Shown: positions 15,349 to 22,868 of the stretch, one piece after another
How positions within the stretch are numbered: position 1 is the first letter of the stretch
Layout of the letters: each line of letters begins with the position of its first letter
Source: Neobacillus niacini NBRC 15566
GTDB lineage: Bacteria > Bacillota > Bacilli > Bacillales > Cytobacillaceae
Direction: 5' to 3'
NCBI RefSeq assembly: GCF_001591505.1
Contig: NZ_BCVA01000049.1
Location: 1-40,273, forward strand
Length of the DNA stretch: 40,273 bases
Notes under the pieces: model-generated
Seen by the model: the letters and a program-made list of their open reading frames with translations, nothing else
The model's database searches: none
What the model was told of the DNA's origin: nothing
Position numbers and translations under genes: made by a program

Positions 15349-16752
15349 CTAGCGTTGTAAAAAGTATTTTTCTGCGTTATGGTAGCCAATATTTCTAACC
15401 ATTTGCTCAAGGAATTCCATATCATTAGGTGCCAGCCCTCTATCAACCCAATCACCCAATAGGTTGCAAAGAATACGACGGAAGTATTCATGACGTGCAT
15501 ACGATAGGAAACTGCGTGAATCTGTCAGCATTCCAATAAAATGGCTCAACAGACCTACATTTGCAAGATCTTTCATTTGTCTTTCCATTCCATCGATATG
15601 GTCGTTAAACCACCAGCCGGAACCAAACTGAATTTTACCCGGAACGCCTTCTTCATAGAAGTTCCCCATCATACCCGCGAGGACAGGATTGTCTTTAGAG
15701 TTGAGGTTGAATAATACCGTTCTTGGTAACGCATTTTGCTGCTCAAGCGTATCAAGGAATCGAGACACACCTTCAGCAAAATTTGATTCACCTACAGAAT
15801 CAAAGCCTGTGTCAGGACCAATAAGCTCTTTCATTTTGGTATTGTTATTTCTTAGTGCACCCATATGAAGCTGCATGACCCACTGTTTTCCAGCATACAT
15901 TTTTCCAAGCTCTGTTAAGAGGAACCAACGATATGCAATTAATTCCTCATTAGGAAGCTGTTCACCATTCAAACCTTTTTTGAAGATAACTTCAATCTCT
16001 TCTTTTGTTGTTTCAACATATTCCATTTTTTGAATATCATGGTCTGATGCACGGCCGCCATTTTCATGGAAGAAATCAACGCGCTGCTGAAGAGCATTCA
16101 AAAAGCCGTCGAGTGAATCTACTTTAACTCCAGAAACCTCTTCTAATTTTTCAATCCAGCTGCCAAATGTAGGACGCTCGATGAAAAGCGCTCCATCTGG
16201 GCGGAATGTTGGTGCGATGATTGGAGTAAAGCTTTCGTCATTCTTTAATAAACGATGATATTCTAATGTTGAATTAGGGTCATCAGTTGTTCCAATAAAC
16301 TTAACATTTGATTTCGCAATAAATGCTCGAGCTGTATAATCAGAAGATTTTAGTTTTTCATTACATTCATCGTAAATTTCACGTGCAGTTGTTGGGCTTA
16401 GTAATTTTTCAATGCCAAAGAACATTTTTAACTCCATGTGAGTCCAATGATAAAGCGGGTTACCAATCAGATGTGGTACAGTTTCTGCCCAAGCAGCAAA
16501 TTTCTCCCAATCTGAAGCATTACCAGTAATATATTCCTCACCAATACCGTGGATACGCATAGTACGCCATTTATAATGGTCTCCACCCAGCCATAATTGT
16601 GTAATATTCTCATATGACTTATTTTCCCATACCTCTTGTGGATCAAGGTGACAGTGGAAGTCAAAAATCGGCAGCCCTTCCGCTGCATTTTCATATAATT
16701 TAATGGATGTTTCTGTATCTAGCAAGAAGTCTTTGTCTAAAAAGTTTTTCAT
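15349..16752 (-). CDS. uxaC: Uronate isomerase (glucuronate isomerase)
   Basis: Isomerises D-glucuronate to D-fructuronate (and D-galacturonate to D-tagaturonate), the first step of hexuronate use. The 467-residue length and the amidohydrolase-like metal motif DFHCHLDP (H33, H35) with WLGGDHYKWR and the C-terminal GSGWWFNDHIDGMERQM and GMLTDSRSF segments are those of UxaC. GGAGGG precedes the ATG at 16752. It is monocistronic and divergent from ROK gene 2, with a perfect 25-bp ROK operator between them and a cre-like box in its leader. No mannonate or altronate dehydratase gene follows, which is unusual for a uxaC locus. A GC-rich hairpin at about 15,301-15,330 lies downstream but has no clear T-run. 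Confidence 0.95.
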   Translation of the reverse strand: MKNFLDKDFLLDTETSIKLYENAAEGLPIFDFHCHLDPQEVWENKSYENITQLWLGGDHYKWRTMRIHGIGEEYITGNASDWEKFAAWAETVPHLIGNPLYHWTHMELKMFFGIEKLLSPTTAREIYDECNEKLKSSDYTARAFIAKSNVKFIGTTDDPNSTLEYHRLLKNDESFTPIIAPTFRPDGALFIERPTFGSWIEKLEEVSGVKVDSLDGFLNALQQRVDFFHENGGRASDHDIQKMEYVETTKEEIEVIFKKGLNGEQLPNEELIAYRWFLLTELGKMYAGKQWVMQLHMGALRNNNTKMKELIGPDTGFDSVGESNFAEGVSRFLDTLEQQNALPRTVLFNLNSKDNPVLAGMMGNFYEEGVPGKIQFGSGWWFNDHIDGMERQMKDLANVGLLSHFIGMLTDSRSFLSYARHEYFRRILCNLLGDWVDRGLAPNDMEFLEQMVRNIGYHNAEKYFLQR

Positions 16753-16780
16753 TCGATACCCTCCAATTACAACTATTTTC

Positions 16781-16794
16781 TGTAAACCCTTACA
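16781..16794 (-). promoter_or_regulatory. cre-like 14-mer in the uxaC leader
   Basis: TGTAAACCCTTACA is a near-perfect palindrome with CC in place of the central CG of cre. It lies about 63-76 bases after the predicted start of transcription. Confidence 0.5.
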
Positions 16795-16828
16795 AATTTA
16801 TTAGATAATTTCATAAAAAAAGATTCTC

Positions 16829-16892
16829 TTAATTTGTTTAGTAAACAAATTAAATACATTACTAACTTATCATGTTTAATTTGTTAAGTCAA
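16829..16892 (-). promoter_or_regulatory. uxaC promoter and perfect ROK operator
   Basis: The operator at 16829-16853 is a perfect 25-bp palindrome: arm TTAATTTGTTTA, one G, arm TAAACAAATTAA. Minus-strand -35 TTGACT (16887-16892), 17-bp spacer and -10 TAAGTT (16864-16869) lie just upstream, so the operator covers the start region. The divergent ROK gene has an extended -10 TGGTATACT at 16944-16952. Confidence 0.72.
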
Positions 16893-16991
16893 TTGACAGT
16901 TTGTGAATTTTTAAAAATCAACAGAGACCTACAAGAGATAACCTGGTATACTAATGTTATAGTAGAAAAGCTGCCGAAATGGAGGATACAA

Positions 16992-18188
16992 ATGATTACC
17001 GGTGACGCGTCATATATAAAAAAAATCAATCGCTCAATTATTCTAAGAGAGATTGTTAAAGAGGGGTTAATTTCTAGAGCAGATTTATCAAAAGTAACAG
17101 CACTTACACGTGCAACCATCTCCGCTCAGGTTGCAGATTTAATAGATGAAGGCCTTGTTGTAGAAACACAACTTGAGCATTTTACCGTCGGAAGAAAACC
17201 GATTATGCTTTCTTTAAACAGTGAAGCAGGTTATGCTCTTGGCATTGACCTTGATTTTGACCATATTTCGTTTACAGTTTCTAATCTTACAGGAACTCCT
17301 ATTACCTCTAAAAGAATCGAAACCAATACGACAAACTATAGTGAGATACTGAATCTATTACTAGAGCATATTAAAATGTATAAATCTGAATACGCTTACA
17401 GTCAATATGGAATTATCGGAATTGTTATTGCTATTCATGGCTTAGTTGGAAAAGATGAAACGATACATTATGTACCACGCTTACGTTGGAATAACATTGC
17501 ACTTAAGAGTGATCTTGAAAAACAAATCGACATCAACGTGTATTTAGAAAACAATGCGAATCTAAGTGCTTTTGCTGAAAGAGTTTATGTTCACCATGAA
17601 ACCGATAACTTATTAGCAGCTACTCTTTATTCTGGTATAGGTTTAGGAATGATGATGAACAACGAGTTCTTTCGAGGACATGATGGTTTTGCTGGTGAGA
17701 TTGGTCATATGATTGTTGTTCCAAATGGAATTCAATGCAATTGTGGAAATAAAGGCTGCTGGGAAAGATATGCGTCAGAAAATGCTATATTCAGGCATTT
17801 ATCAGAAACAAGGAATATCCATGCAGTGACATATGAAGATATCCAACGATGGCTTGATGAAGGTGACAAAGAAGTACGTCAATTGATGGAACACTTTATT
17901 TACTACCTCTCCATTGGTTTAAATAATATGATCAACATGTACAATCCTGATGTCCTTGTGCTTGATAGTGAGCTCCTGCGGATGTACCCGAATTCTCTCG
18001 ATAAAATAAGAGAAAATTTGAATTCCTCTATTAGCCATTACCGTGCACTACAGATTTCTTCCATTGGCAGAAACTCTGCTGTTCTTGGAGCTTGTGCACT
18101 TGCCATTAAACATTTCTTAGAAGTTCCGATGTTAAATTTAAACTATGATTTTCAGCAAAACAATAAAAATGCAAGCGTTAACATATAG
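16992..18188 (+). CDS. ROK-family transcriptional repressor (XylR-like), copy 2
   Basis: A 398-residue repressor with N-terminal winged helix (ISRADLSKVTALTRATISAQ, residues about 27-46) and ROK domain carrying GEIGHM and CNCGNKGCWE. ATG 16992 has GGAGG 6 bases upstream and gives the same N-terminus as the paralogue at 4854 (GDASYIKKINRS); the frame stays open 40 codons further upstream but without such a site. The two repressors are similar along their whole length, including ENNANL and SELLRMYPN-type segments. It is divergent from uxaC and the perfect palindrome lies between them. It is likely to repress the uronate regulon and respond to a hexuronate-derived ligand; which copy acts at which operator is not visible. 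Confidence 0.9.
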   Translation: MITGDASYIKKINRSIILREIVKEGLISRADLSKVTALTRATISAQVADLIDEGLVVETQLEHFTVGRKPIMLSLNSEAGYALGIDLDFDHISFTVSNLTGTPITSKRIETNTTNYSEILNLLLEHIKMYKSEYAYSQYGIIGIVIAIHGLVGKDETIHYVPRLRWNNIALKSDLEKQIDINVYLENNANLSAFAERVYVHHETDNLLAATLYSGIGLGMMMNNEFFRGHDGFAGEIGHMIVVPNGIQCNCGNKGCWERYASENAIFRHLSETRNIHAVTYEDIQRWLDEGDKEVRQLMEHFIYYLSIGLNNMINMYNPDVLVLDSELLRMYPNSLDKIRENLNSSISHYRALQISSIGRNSAVLGACALAIKHFLEVPMLNLNYDFQQNNKNASVNI

Positions 18189-18208
18189 CGTTTAGCTCAT
18201 TTCTTTGC

Positions 18209-18247
18209 AAAAGATCCCCTTTTACTATACGAAAGGGGATCTTTTTT
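18209..18247 (+). terminator. Terminator of ROK gene 2
   Basis: AAAAGATCCCCTTT and AAAGGGGATCTTTT form a near-perfect stem around a short loop, followed by TT. It ends 59 bases after the ROK stop codon. Confidence 0.85.
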
Positions 18248-18253
18248 ACTTTT

Positions 18254-18519
18254 GGCTCTGTTATAACTAAATGTTGTTATGAAAAAATAAGCGGAGAAAT
18301 TCCGACTGAATTGCGAAATACCCATATTTTCTTAAATATAAGAGGAGTTTTTCCTTTTATATGACCCAAACCTTTGGATTTTGTCCTATTTAGAGCAGTT
18401 AAGCGGAAAATCTCCGCTTATATTAGCCTTTTGAGCTTCCTCATATACATTAAAAGGAAATTCTCCGCCTATGATTTTCCATACCACCATGAAAATCAAC
18501 AATGAATAATAACAGAGCC
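18254..18519. mobile_element. MITE-like repeat, copy 1
   Basis: A 266-bp non-coding element bounded by inverted repeats GGCTCTGTTAT (18254-18264) and ATAACAGAGCC (18509-18519); the inner flanks also match (ATGTTG at left, CAACAAT at right). It contains several ~20-bp imperfect palindromes of the kind AAGCGGAAAATCTCCGCTT. Copies with the same internal order lie at 26,361 and 39,321. It sits between two terminators, away from coding sequence. No transposase is in the window. Confidence 0.7.
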
Positions 18520-18593
18520 TTACTTTTAAAATATTTCTTTCTGTTGTTTAAGCGAACGAGACTCTTCTCTGCCCGCGCATAGCATTCGAACGT

Positions 18594-18632
18594 AAAAAAA
18601 GATAAGATTGTTATGCAACCATAACAATCTTA
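18594..18632 (-). terminator. Terminator of GPH symporter 2
   Basis: TAAGATTGTTATG and CATAACAATCTTA form a perfect 13-bp stem with loop CAAC; on the minus strand it runs into TTTTTTT (18594-18600). It follows the symporter stop at 18647. Confidence 0.88.
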
Positions 18633-18646
18633 CCTCTAATGAAATT

Positions 18647-20053
18647 TTAAGCTTTTCTTTTTGCAACTAAATCCATTGCAAGTTGTGCAGTACGTTTTTT
18701 GTTTAATGGATATAAGAATACAATCAATAGGAACACGACACCAAGTGTAATTGCAGGTACTAAAGTTGCAAGTGTATGAATTCCTTGTAATGTTTCAGCT
18801 GATTGTGCTTCGGCACCCGCATGGTAACCAACTGCCGCAATCGCTGCACCACCAACACCACCAGCAACCGCTTGTCCGATTTTACGTGCCATTGAGTAGA
18901 TTGAATAAACGGTACCATCTTCTCTAAGACCTGTTAAATACTCGTGATAATCGATTACGTCTGTAACAAACGCCCACACTACAAGGTTAAACACACCATA
19001 ACCAAACATAGCAACTGTTAATATACCGATAAATTGGGTTGCTGTTAAATTTGGTAGGAAATATAGAACTCCGTATACAAACGCTGCGACTAATAAACCA
19101 CCCGAAGCCACTTCTTTTTTACCAAATTTCTTAACCAATGGCTGAATAAATGGCATGGCGACAAATACAGCAACTGCTTGCAGAAGACCCACTATACTTA
19201 ATGCTTTAGCATTCGTGAAATAATCCTTAAATAGATATACGTTAACGGTACCAATTAACATAAAGACAATCATGAATACCAATGCAGCCACAAGGAATAC
19301 CATTAATGGTTTATTTTTCGTAAGCCCCTTCATGGTTTGGCCAAAATTGACCTTTTCTTTATTTGATTCTTCTATGACAATACGTTCAACAGATAGTTTA
19401 TAACAGGCAATGTAACAAGCAAGTGCAAGTCCACCGAAAATTAATGCTGCAAGAATGAAGCGATTTGCGTCCGGCTTGTTATTAACGAATAAAATAATGG
19501 GTCCAACTACGTTAATAATTAAACCTGCCATTTGACCACCTAACGTTCTCCAGCTTGATAGGGAAGTACGTTCTACAGGATCGCCTGTAATCACTGAAGC
19601 CATGGAGCCATATGGAATATTAACAGTTGAATATAATGTTCCCCACACAATATATGTTACATAGGCATAAGCTAGGTAAAACCCTTCCGACATGCCAGGT
19701 ATCTTTACGAACATCAATATACCCATGATTACAAGTGGAAATGACATTCTTAAAATCCATGGTCTGAATTTTCCTTGAGCAGTTGCCTTTCTCGTATCAA
19801 TGAAACGACCCCATGTTACGTCGGCAAAAGCATCCCAAAGACGGGCGACCGTGAATAAAAGTCCGACATGAGCAGGATTAATATGAAAAATATCCGTATA
19901 AAAAACCATTAAGAATGAGGCGGCTAGGATAAAGAAGAAATCGTTTCCAAAGTCTCCAAACAAGTAACCTAATTTATCTTTAAAACCAAATGGACGTACT
20001 GTTTTCCCGCCTGATTGTGGGGATTCTACTTTTTTTTGCAATGCTTGAGCCAT
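18647..20053 (-). CDS. GPH-family sodium/proton:sugar (hexuronide) symporter 2
   Basis: A 468-residue, about 12-helix symporter. The N-terminal FGDFGNDFFF and the loop RLWDAFADVTWGRFIDTRK carry the GPH family Asp residues; the central AFVTDVIDYHEYLTGLREDGTVYS segment has the conserved Asp-Tyr-x-Glu. GGGAGGG precedes the ATG. It is a close paralogue of the gene at 20444: start MAQALQKKVE, the DDV-loop and the last 100 residues are almost identical. It is monocistronic, with its own promoter, ROK operator, two cre-like boxes and terminator. In the uxaC regulon it most likely imports glucuronate, galacturonate or short uronides; which one cannot be read from sequence. Confidence 0.87.
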   Translation of the reverse strand: MAQALQKKVESPQSGGKTVRPFGFKDKLGYLFGDFGNDFFFILAASFLMVFYTDIFHINPAHVGLLFTVARLWDAFADVTWGRFIDTRKATAQGKFRPWILRMSFPLVIMGILMFVKIPGMSEGFYLAYAYVTYIVWGTLYSTVNIPYGSMASVITGDPVERTSLSSWRTLGGQMAGLIINVVGPIILFVNNKPDANRFILAALIFGGLALACYIACYKLSVERIVIEESNKEKVNFGQTMKGLTKNKPLMVFLVAALVFMIVFMLIGTVNVYLFKDYFTNAKALSIVGLLQAVAVFVAMPFIQPLVKKFGKKEVASGGLLVAAFVYGVLYFLPNLTATQFIGILTVAMFGYGVFNLVVWAFVTDVIDYHEYLTGLREDGTVYSIYSMARKIGQAVAGGVGGAAIAAVGYHAGAEAQSAETLQGIHTLATLVPAITLGVVFLLIVFLYPLNKKRTAQLAMDLVAKRKA

Positions 20054-20126
20054 TTCTTTACCCTCCCAATAAAATATTCTAAAAAATCATTTCTAGAATG
20101 CATGAATTTGTTTTGAAACTATTTTG

Positions 20127-20140
20127 TGTAACCCCTTACT
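20127..20140 (-). promoter_or_regulatory. cre-like 14-mer in symporter 2 leader
   Basis: TGTAACCCCTTACT matches the CC-centred motif of the other regulon leaders with one changed end base. Confidence 0.4.
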
Positions 20141-20190
20141 AAATTACTCATAACAAAAGACTGACTTCTCGAGAGTGTTTTTCGCTTTAA

Positions 20191-20278
20191 TTAATTTGTT
20201 TAATAAACCAACAAAATAATTACACACTTAGAATATACCCATTTTTTATATTCGTCAATAATTTTGTAAGCGGTTATA
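20191..20278 (-). promoter_or_regulatory. Symporter 2 promoter, ROK operator and upstream cre
   Basis: Minus-strand -35 TTGACG (20253-20258), 17-bp spacer, -10 TATTCT (20230-20235). The operator at 20191-20219 is of the long form: TTAATTTGTT, nine bases, AACAAAATAA. Just upstream of the -35 box, TGTAAGCGGTTATA (20265-20278) is a CG-centred cre-like site. The rest of 20054-20443 has no supportable gene. Confidence 0.62.
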
Positions 20279-20403
20279 GTGGAAATGTTTTCTTTTCTTA
20301 GAAATGTAAGTTTGTTTGAAAACTATGATAGGCCGCTACGCCTTCTATTTTTTTACCCAATACGATTATCCCTTTAAGCATTAGGCAAAAAGGGAGAAAA
20401 TTG

Positions 20404-20437
20404 AAAAAGGGAGCAAACAGTGTTTGCTCCCTTTTTA
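20404..20437 (-). terminator. Terminator of GPH symporter 3
   Basis: AAAAAGGGAGCAAACA and TGTTTGCTCCCTTTTT form a near-perfect long stem (20405-20437). Read on the minus strand the right arm ends in a T-run. It follows the stop codon at 20444 closely. Confidence 0.85.
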
Positions 20438-20443
20438 ATATGA

Positions 20444-21853
20444 TTATTTTGAATTACGTTTTGCAGCTAAATCAATTGCAAGTTGTTCAGTACGCTTTTT
20501 GTTTAATGGATACAGGAATACAATCATTAAGAATATAACAGTTAGTATTACTGCAGGTACTAATGTAGCAAGTGTATGAATTCCTTGTAACGTTTCAGCT
20601 GTTTGAGATTCAGCACCAGCATGGTAACCAACCGCTGCAATCGCTGCACCACCTACACCACCAGCAACTGCTTGTCCAATTTTACGAGCCATTGAGTAGA
20701 TAGAGTAAACGGTTCCATCTTCACGAAGTCCTGTTAAATACTCATGGTAATCAATGATGTCAGTAACAAAAGCCCAAATAACTAGGTTGAAAATTCCATA
20801 ACCAAACATACCAACTGTTAAAACTGCGATAAATTGTGTTGCTGTTAAGTTAGGTAAGAAATATAAAACGGCATATACAAGTGCTGCAAGTAAGAGACCA
20901 GCTGAAGCCACTTCTTTTTTACCAAATTTTGAAACTAACGGTTTTACCATTGGCATACCAACAAATACTGCCACTGATTGAAGAAGTCCAACCATACTTA
21001 ATGCTTTAGCGTTTCCAAAGAAATCTTTAAATAAGTATACGTTTACAGTTCCAATTAACATAAAGCAAACCAAGAACAGTAAAGAAAGAGTAAGGAACAC
21101 AATAAGTGGTCTGTTTTTACCAAGACCTTTTACAGTTTTCATAAAGTTTGCTTTTGGTTTATTTGTTTCATCCATTACAATACGTTCAACAGTTAATTTA
21201 TAGCATGCCATATAACAAGCGATTGCAAGAACACCGAAAATGATAGCTCCTAAAAGGAATCGATTTGCATCTGCTTTATTGTCAACAAACAAAATCATTG
21301 GTCCAACCACGTTAATGATTAATCCAGCTAAGTTCCCGCCTAATGTTCTCCAGCTTGATAATGCTGTACGTTCAACAGGATCAGCTGTCATAACAGAAGC
21401 CATAGAGCCGTAAGGAATATTAACAGTAGAGTATAAAGTTCCCCAAATAATATAAGTTACATATGCATACGCAAGGTAAAATCCATCAGACATTCCCGGA
21501 ATATGAACAAACATTAATACACCAGTAATAACGAGTGGAAATGACATTCTAAAGATCCAAGGTCTGAACTTTCCATTCTTTCCTGCTTTTCTTGTATCGA
21601 TGAAACGACCCCATGTAATGTCAGCAACTGCGTCCCATAAACGTGCGATCAGGAATAGTCCCCCGACAGCAGCTGGATTAAGACCATATATATCGGTGTA
21701 ATAAACCATAAGGAACGCTGCAACTAGGATAAAAAAGAAATCGTTTCCAAAATCACCAAATAGATAACCTAACTTATCTCTCATCCCAAATGGGCGTACT
21801 GCGTTCCCCGCTGATTGTGGGGTTTCTACTTTCTTTTGTAATGCTTGAGCCAT
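20444..21853 (-). CDS. GPH-family sodium/proton:sugar (hexuronide) symporter 3
   Basis: A 469-residue symporter, paralogue of the gene at 18647 with the same N-terminus (MAQALQKKVE) and the same motifs: FGDFGNDFFF, RLWDAVADITWGRFIDTRK, AFVTDIIDYHEYLTG. I start it at ATG 21853, where GGGAGGG lies 6 bases upstream; the frame is open 30 codons further but those codons cover the leader and a cre box. Like its paralogue it is monocistronic with promoter, ROK operator and cre sites, so the duplication included the regulatory DNA. The differences between the copies are concentrated in the central cytoplasmic loop and helices 6-9, compatible with a shift in substrate. Role: import of a hexuronate or uronide, by inference. 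Confidence 0.87.
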   Translation of the reverse strand: MAQALQKKVETPQSAGNAVRPFGMRDKLGYLFGDFGNDFFFILVAAFLMVYYTDIYGLNPAAVGGLFLIARLWDAVADITWGRFIDTRKAGKNGKFRPWIFRMSFPLVITGVLMFVHIPGMSDGFYLAYAYVTYIIWGTLYSTVNIPYGSMASVMTADPVERTALSSWRTLGGNLAGLIINVVGPMILFVDNKADANRFLLGAIIFGVLAIACYMACYKLTVERIVMDETNKPKANFMKTVKGLGKNRPLIVFLTLSLLFLVCFMLIGTVNVYLFKDFFGNAKALSMVGLLQSVAVFVGMPMVKPLVSKFGKKEVASAGLLLAALVYAVLYFLPNLTATQFIAVLTVGMFGYGIFNLVIWAFVTDIIDYHEYLTGLREDGTVYSIYSMARKIGQAVAGGVGGAAIAAVGYHAGAESQTAETLQGIHTLATLVPAVILTVIFLMIVFLYPLNKKRTEQLAIDLAAKRNSK

Positions 21854-21890
21854 TGTGAACCCTCCCATAAAATAATTGTAAAATATTAAT

Positions 21891-21904
21891 TTAAAACGTT
21901 TACA
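21891..21904 (-). promoter_or_regulatory. cre box in symporter 3 leader
   Basis: Minus strand TGTAAACGTTTTAA keeps the TGTAAACG core and CG centre of a cre box; the last CA is AA. It lies 38 bases upstream of the start codon. Confidence 0.45.
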
Positions 21905-21934
21905 TAATTGCAAATTGCTTAGAAACCGATATTG

Positions 21935-21948
21935 TGAAACCATTTACT
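21935..21948 (-). promoter_or_regulatory. cre-like 14-mer in symporter 3 leader
   Basis: TGAAACCATTTACT is the most degenerate copy of the CC-centred leader motif, at the same relative place as in symporter 2. Confidence 0.3.
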
Positions 21949-21991
21949 TAAAAACAAAATTTGTTATCTCGAGATTGGTTATACATTCCAT

Positions 21992-22081
21992 TTAATTTGT
22001 TCATTGAACTAACAAATTAACTGTACACATAGAATATCACCCTCCTTACTATTCGTCAATAACTTTTTGTAAACGTTTTTA
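21992..22081 (-). promoter_or_regulatory. Symporter 3 promoter, ROK operator and upstream cre
   Basis: Minus-strand -35 TTGACG (22054-22059), 17-bp spacer, -10 TATTCT (22031-22036). The operator at 21992-22020 has perfect 10-bp arms TTAATTTGTT and AACAAATTAA with nine bases between, and a smaller TTCATTGAA palindrome nested inside. TGTAAACGTTTTTA (22068-22081) just upstream of the -35 box is cre-like. Confidence 0.65.
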
Positions 22082-22223
22082 AATTTAATTTTTACCATCT
22101 TCAGAAGTATCAGTATTCAGGAAAAATTAACGCAATGAGCAATCAAAGTATTTATTTAGCTTTGAAAAATATGGTAGGCTATTTCTATGGGGTTTCAATA
22201 TTTCGCAAGGGAGAATGGGGAAA

Positions 22224-22736
22224 ATGCTAAAACGTCCATCAAAAAGTGAGTATCCAAATTATTATGTACCATATGTAGATTTAGTTCCTGAAGCTGACTT
22301 AGTTCAGCTGCTTGAAGAGAATCTTCAAAAGACCATTGCTCTTTTTGAAGGCCTCTCTGAAGAAGATAGTTTACATCGGTATGCTAAGGGTAAGTGGAGT
22401 ATTAAGGAAGTACTTGGACACATTGCTGATACAGAAAGAATTATGAGCTACCGTCTATTGCGTGTTGCCCGTGGTGATCAAACACCTTTAGCAGGTTTTG
22501 ACGAAAACGACTACGTCCAAGCGGCACAATCAAACAACTTATCACTTAAAACCATCCTAGAAGACTTCAAGGCAGTACGAAAAGCCACCATCAGCCTAAT
22601 CAAAAACCTCCCAGAAAACACATGGGCAAACATTGGAAACGCAAATGGAACGGAAATCACAACCAGAGCCATCGCCTACATCATCGCCGGCCACCAAATG
22701 CACCACTGCAAAATCGTGGAAGAAAGATACTTATAA
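22224..22736 (+). CDS. DinB-family protein
   Basis: A 170-residue four-helix-bundle protein of the DinB/YfiT-like superfamily, which binds a divalent metal with three histidines and often acts as a thiol-dependent transferase or has no known role. Candidate ligands are His in EVLGHIADTER and the two histidines in AGHQMHHCK near the C-terminus. I start it at ATG 22224, 10 bases after AAGGGAG; an ATG at 22215 lies too close to that site. The last third is visibly richer in C and in CCA/ATC codons than the first part. It is monocistronic on the plus strand, divergent from the symporter 3 gene and convergent with the exonuclease gene. No sign it belongs to the uronate regulon. Confidence 0.85.
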   Translation: MLKRPSKSEYPNYYVPYVDLVPEADLVQLLEENLQKTIALFEGLSEEDSLHRYAKGKWSIKEVLGHIADTERIMSYRLLRVARGDQTPLAGFDENDYVQAAQSNNLSLKTILEDFKAVRKATISLIKNLPENTWANIGNANGTEITTRAIAYIIAGHQMHHCKIVEERYL

Positions 22737-22740
22737 TCGT

Positions 22741-22805
22741 CAATAACGGTGACAATAACGGTGACAGGCACCACTCGTGGACACTGTCCACCTAGGGTGG
22801 ACAGT
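22741..22805. repeat. Short direct repeat plus perfect palindrome
   Basis: AATAACGGTGAC is repeated in tandem (22742-22753 and 22754-22765), followed by GGTGACAGGCACC (arms GGTG/CACC) and by a perfect 23-bp palindrome at 22783-22805: arms ACTGTCCACC and GGTGGACAGT around TAG. It lies directly after the DinB-like gene. Such GTGACAGGCACC-bearing units look like a dispersed intergenic (REP-like) element; only one copy is in this window. Confidence 0.55.
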
Positions 22806-22857
22806 TAAAAAATAAAAATAAAAACAGACCAAATCGATGAGGTTTGGTCTGTTACTG
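22806..22857 (-). terminator. Terminator between convergent DinB-like and exonuclease genes
   Basis: ACAGACCAAA (22824-22833) and TTTGGTCTGT (22843-22852) form a perfect 10-bp stem. On the minus strand it is followed by a T-rich run (TTTTATTTTTATTTTTT), so it ends the exonuclease transcript. Confidence 0.75.
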
Positions 22858-22868
22858 TTTTGCCTGTA

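Noticed and set aside
16872..16991. 40-codon N-terminal extension of ROK gene 2
   Set aside because: GGAGG lies right before ATG 16992, and the paralogue starts at the same residue; the extension covers the promoter region.
21854..21943. 30-codon N-terminal extension of symporter 3
   Set aside because: It covers a cre box and the leader; GGGAGGG precedes ATG 21853 and the paralogue starts there.
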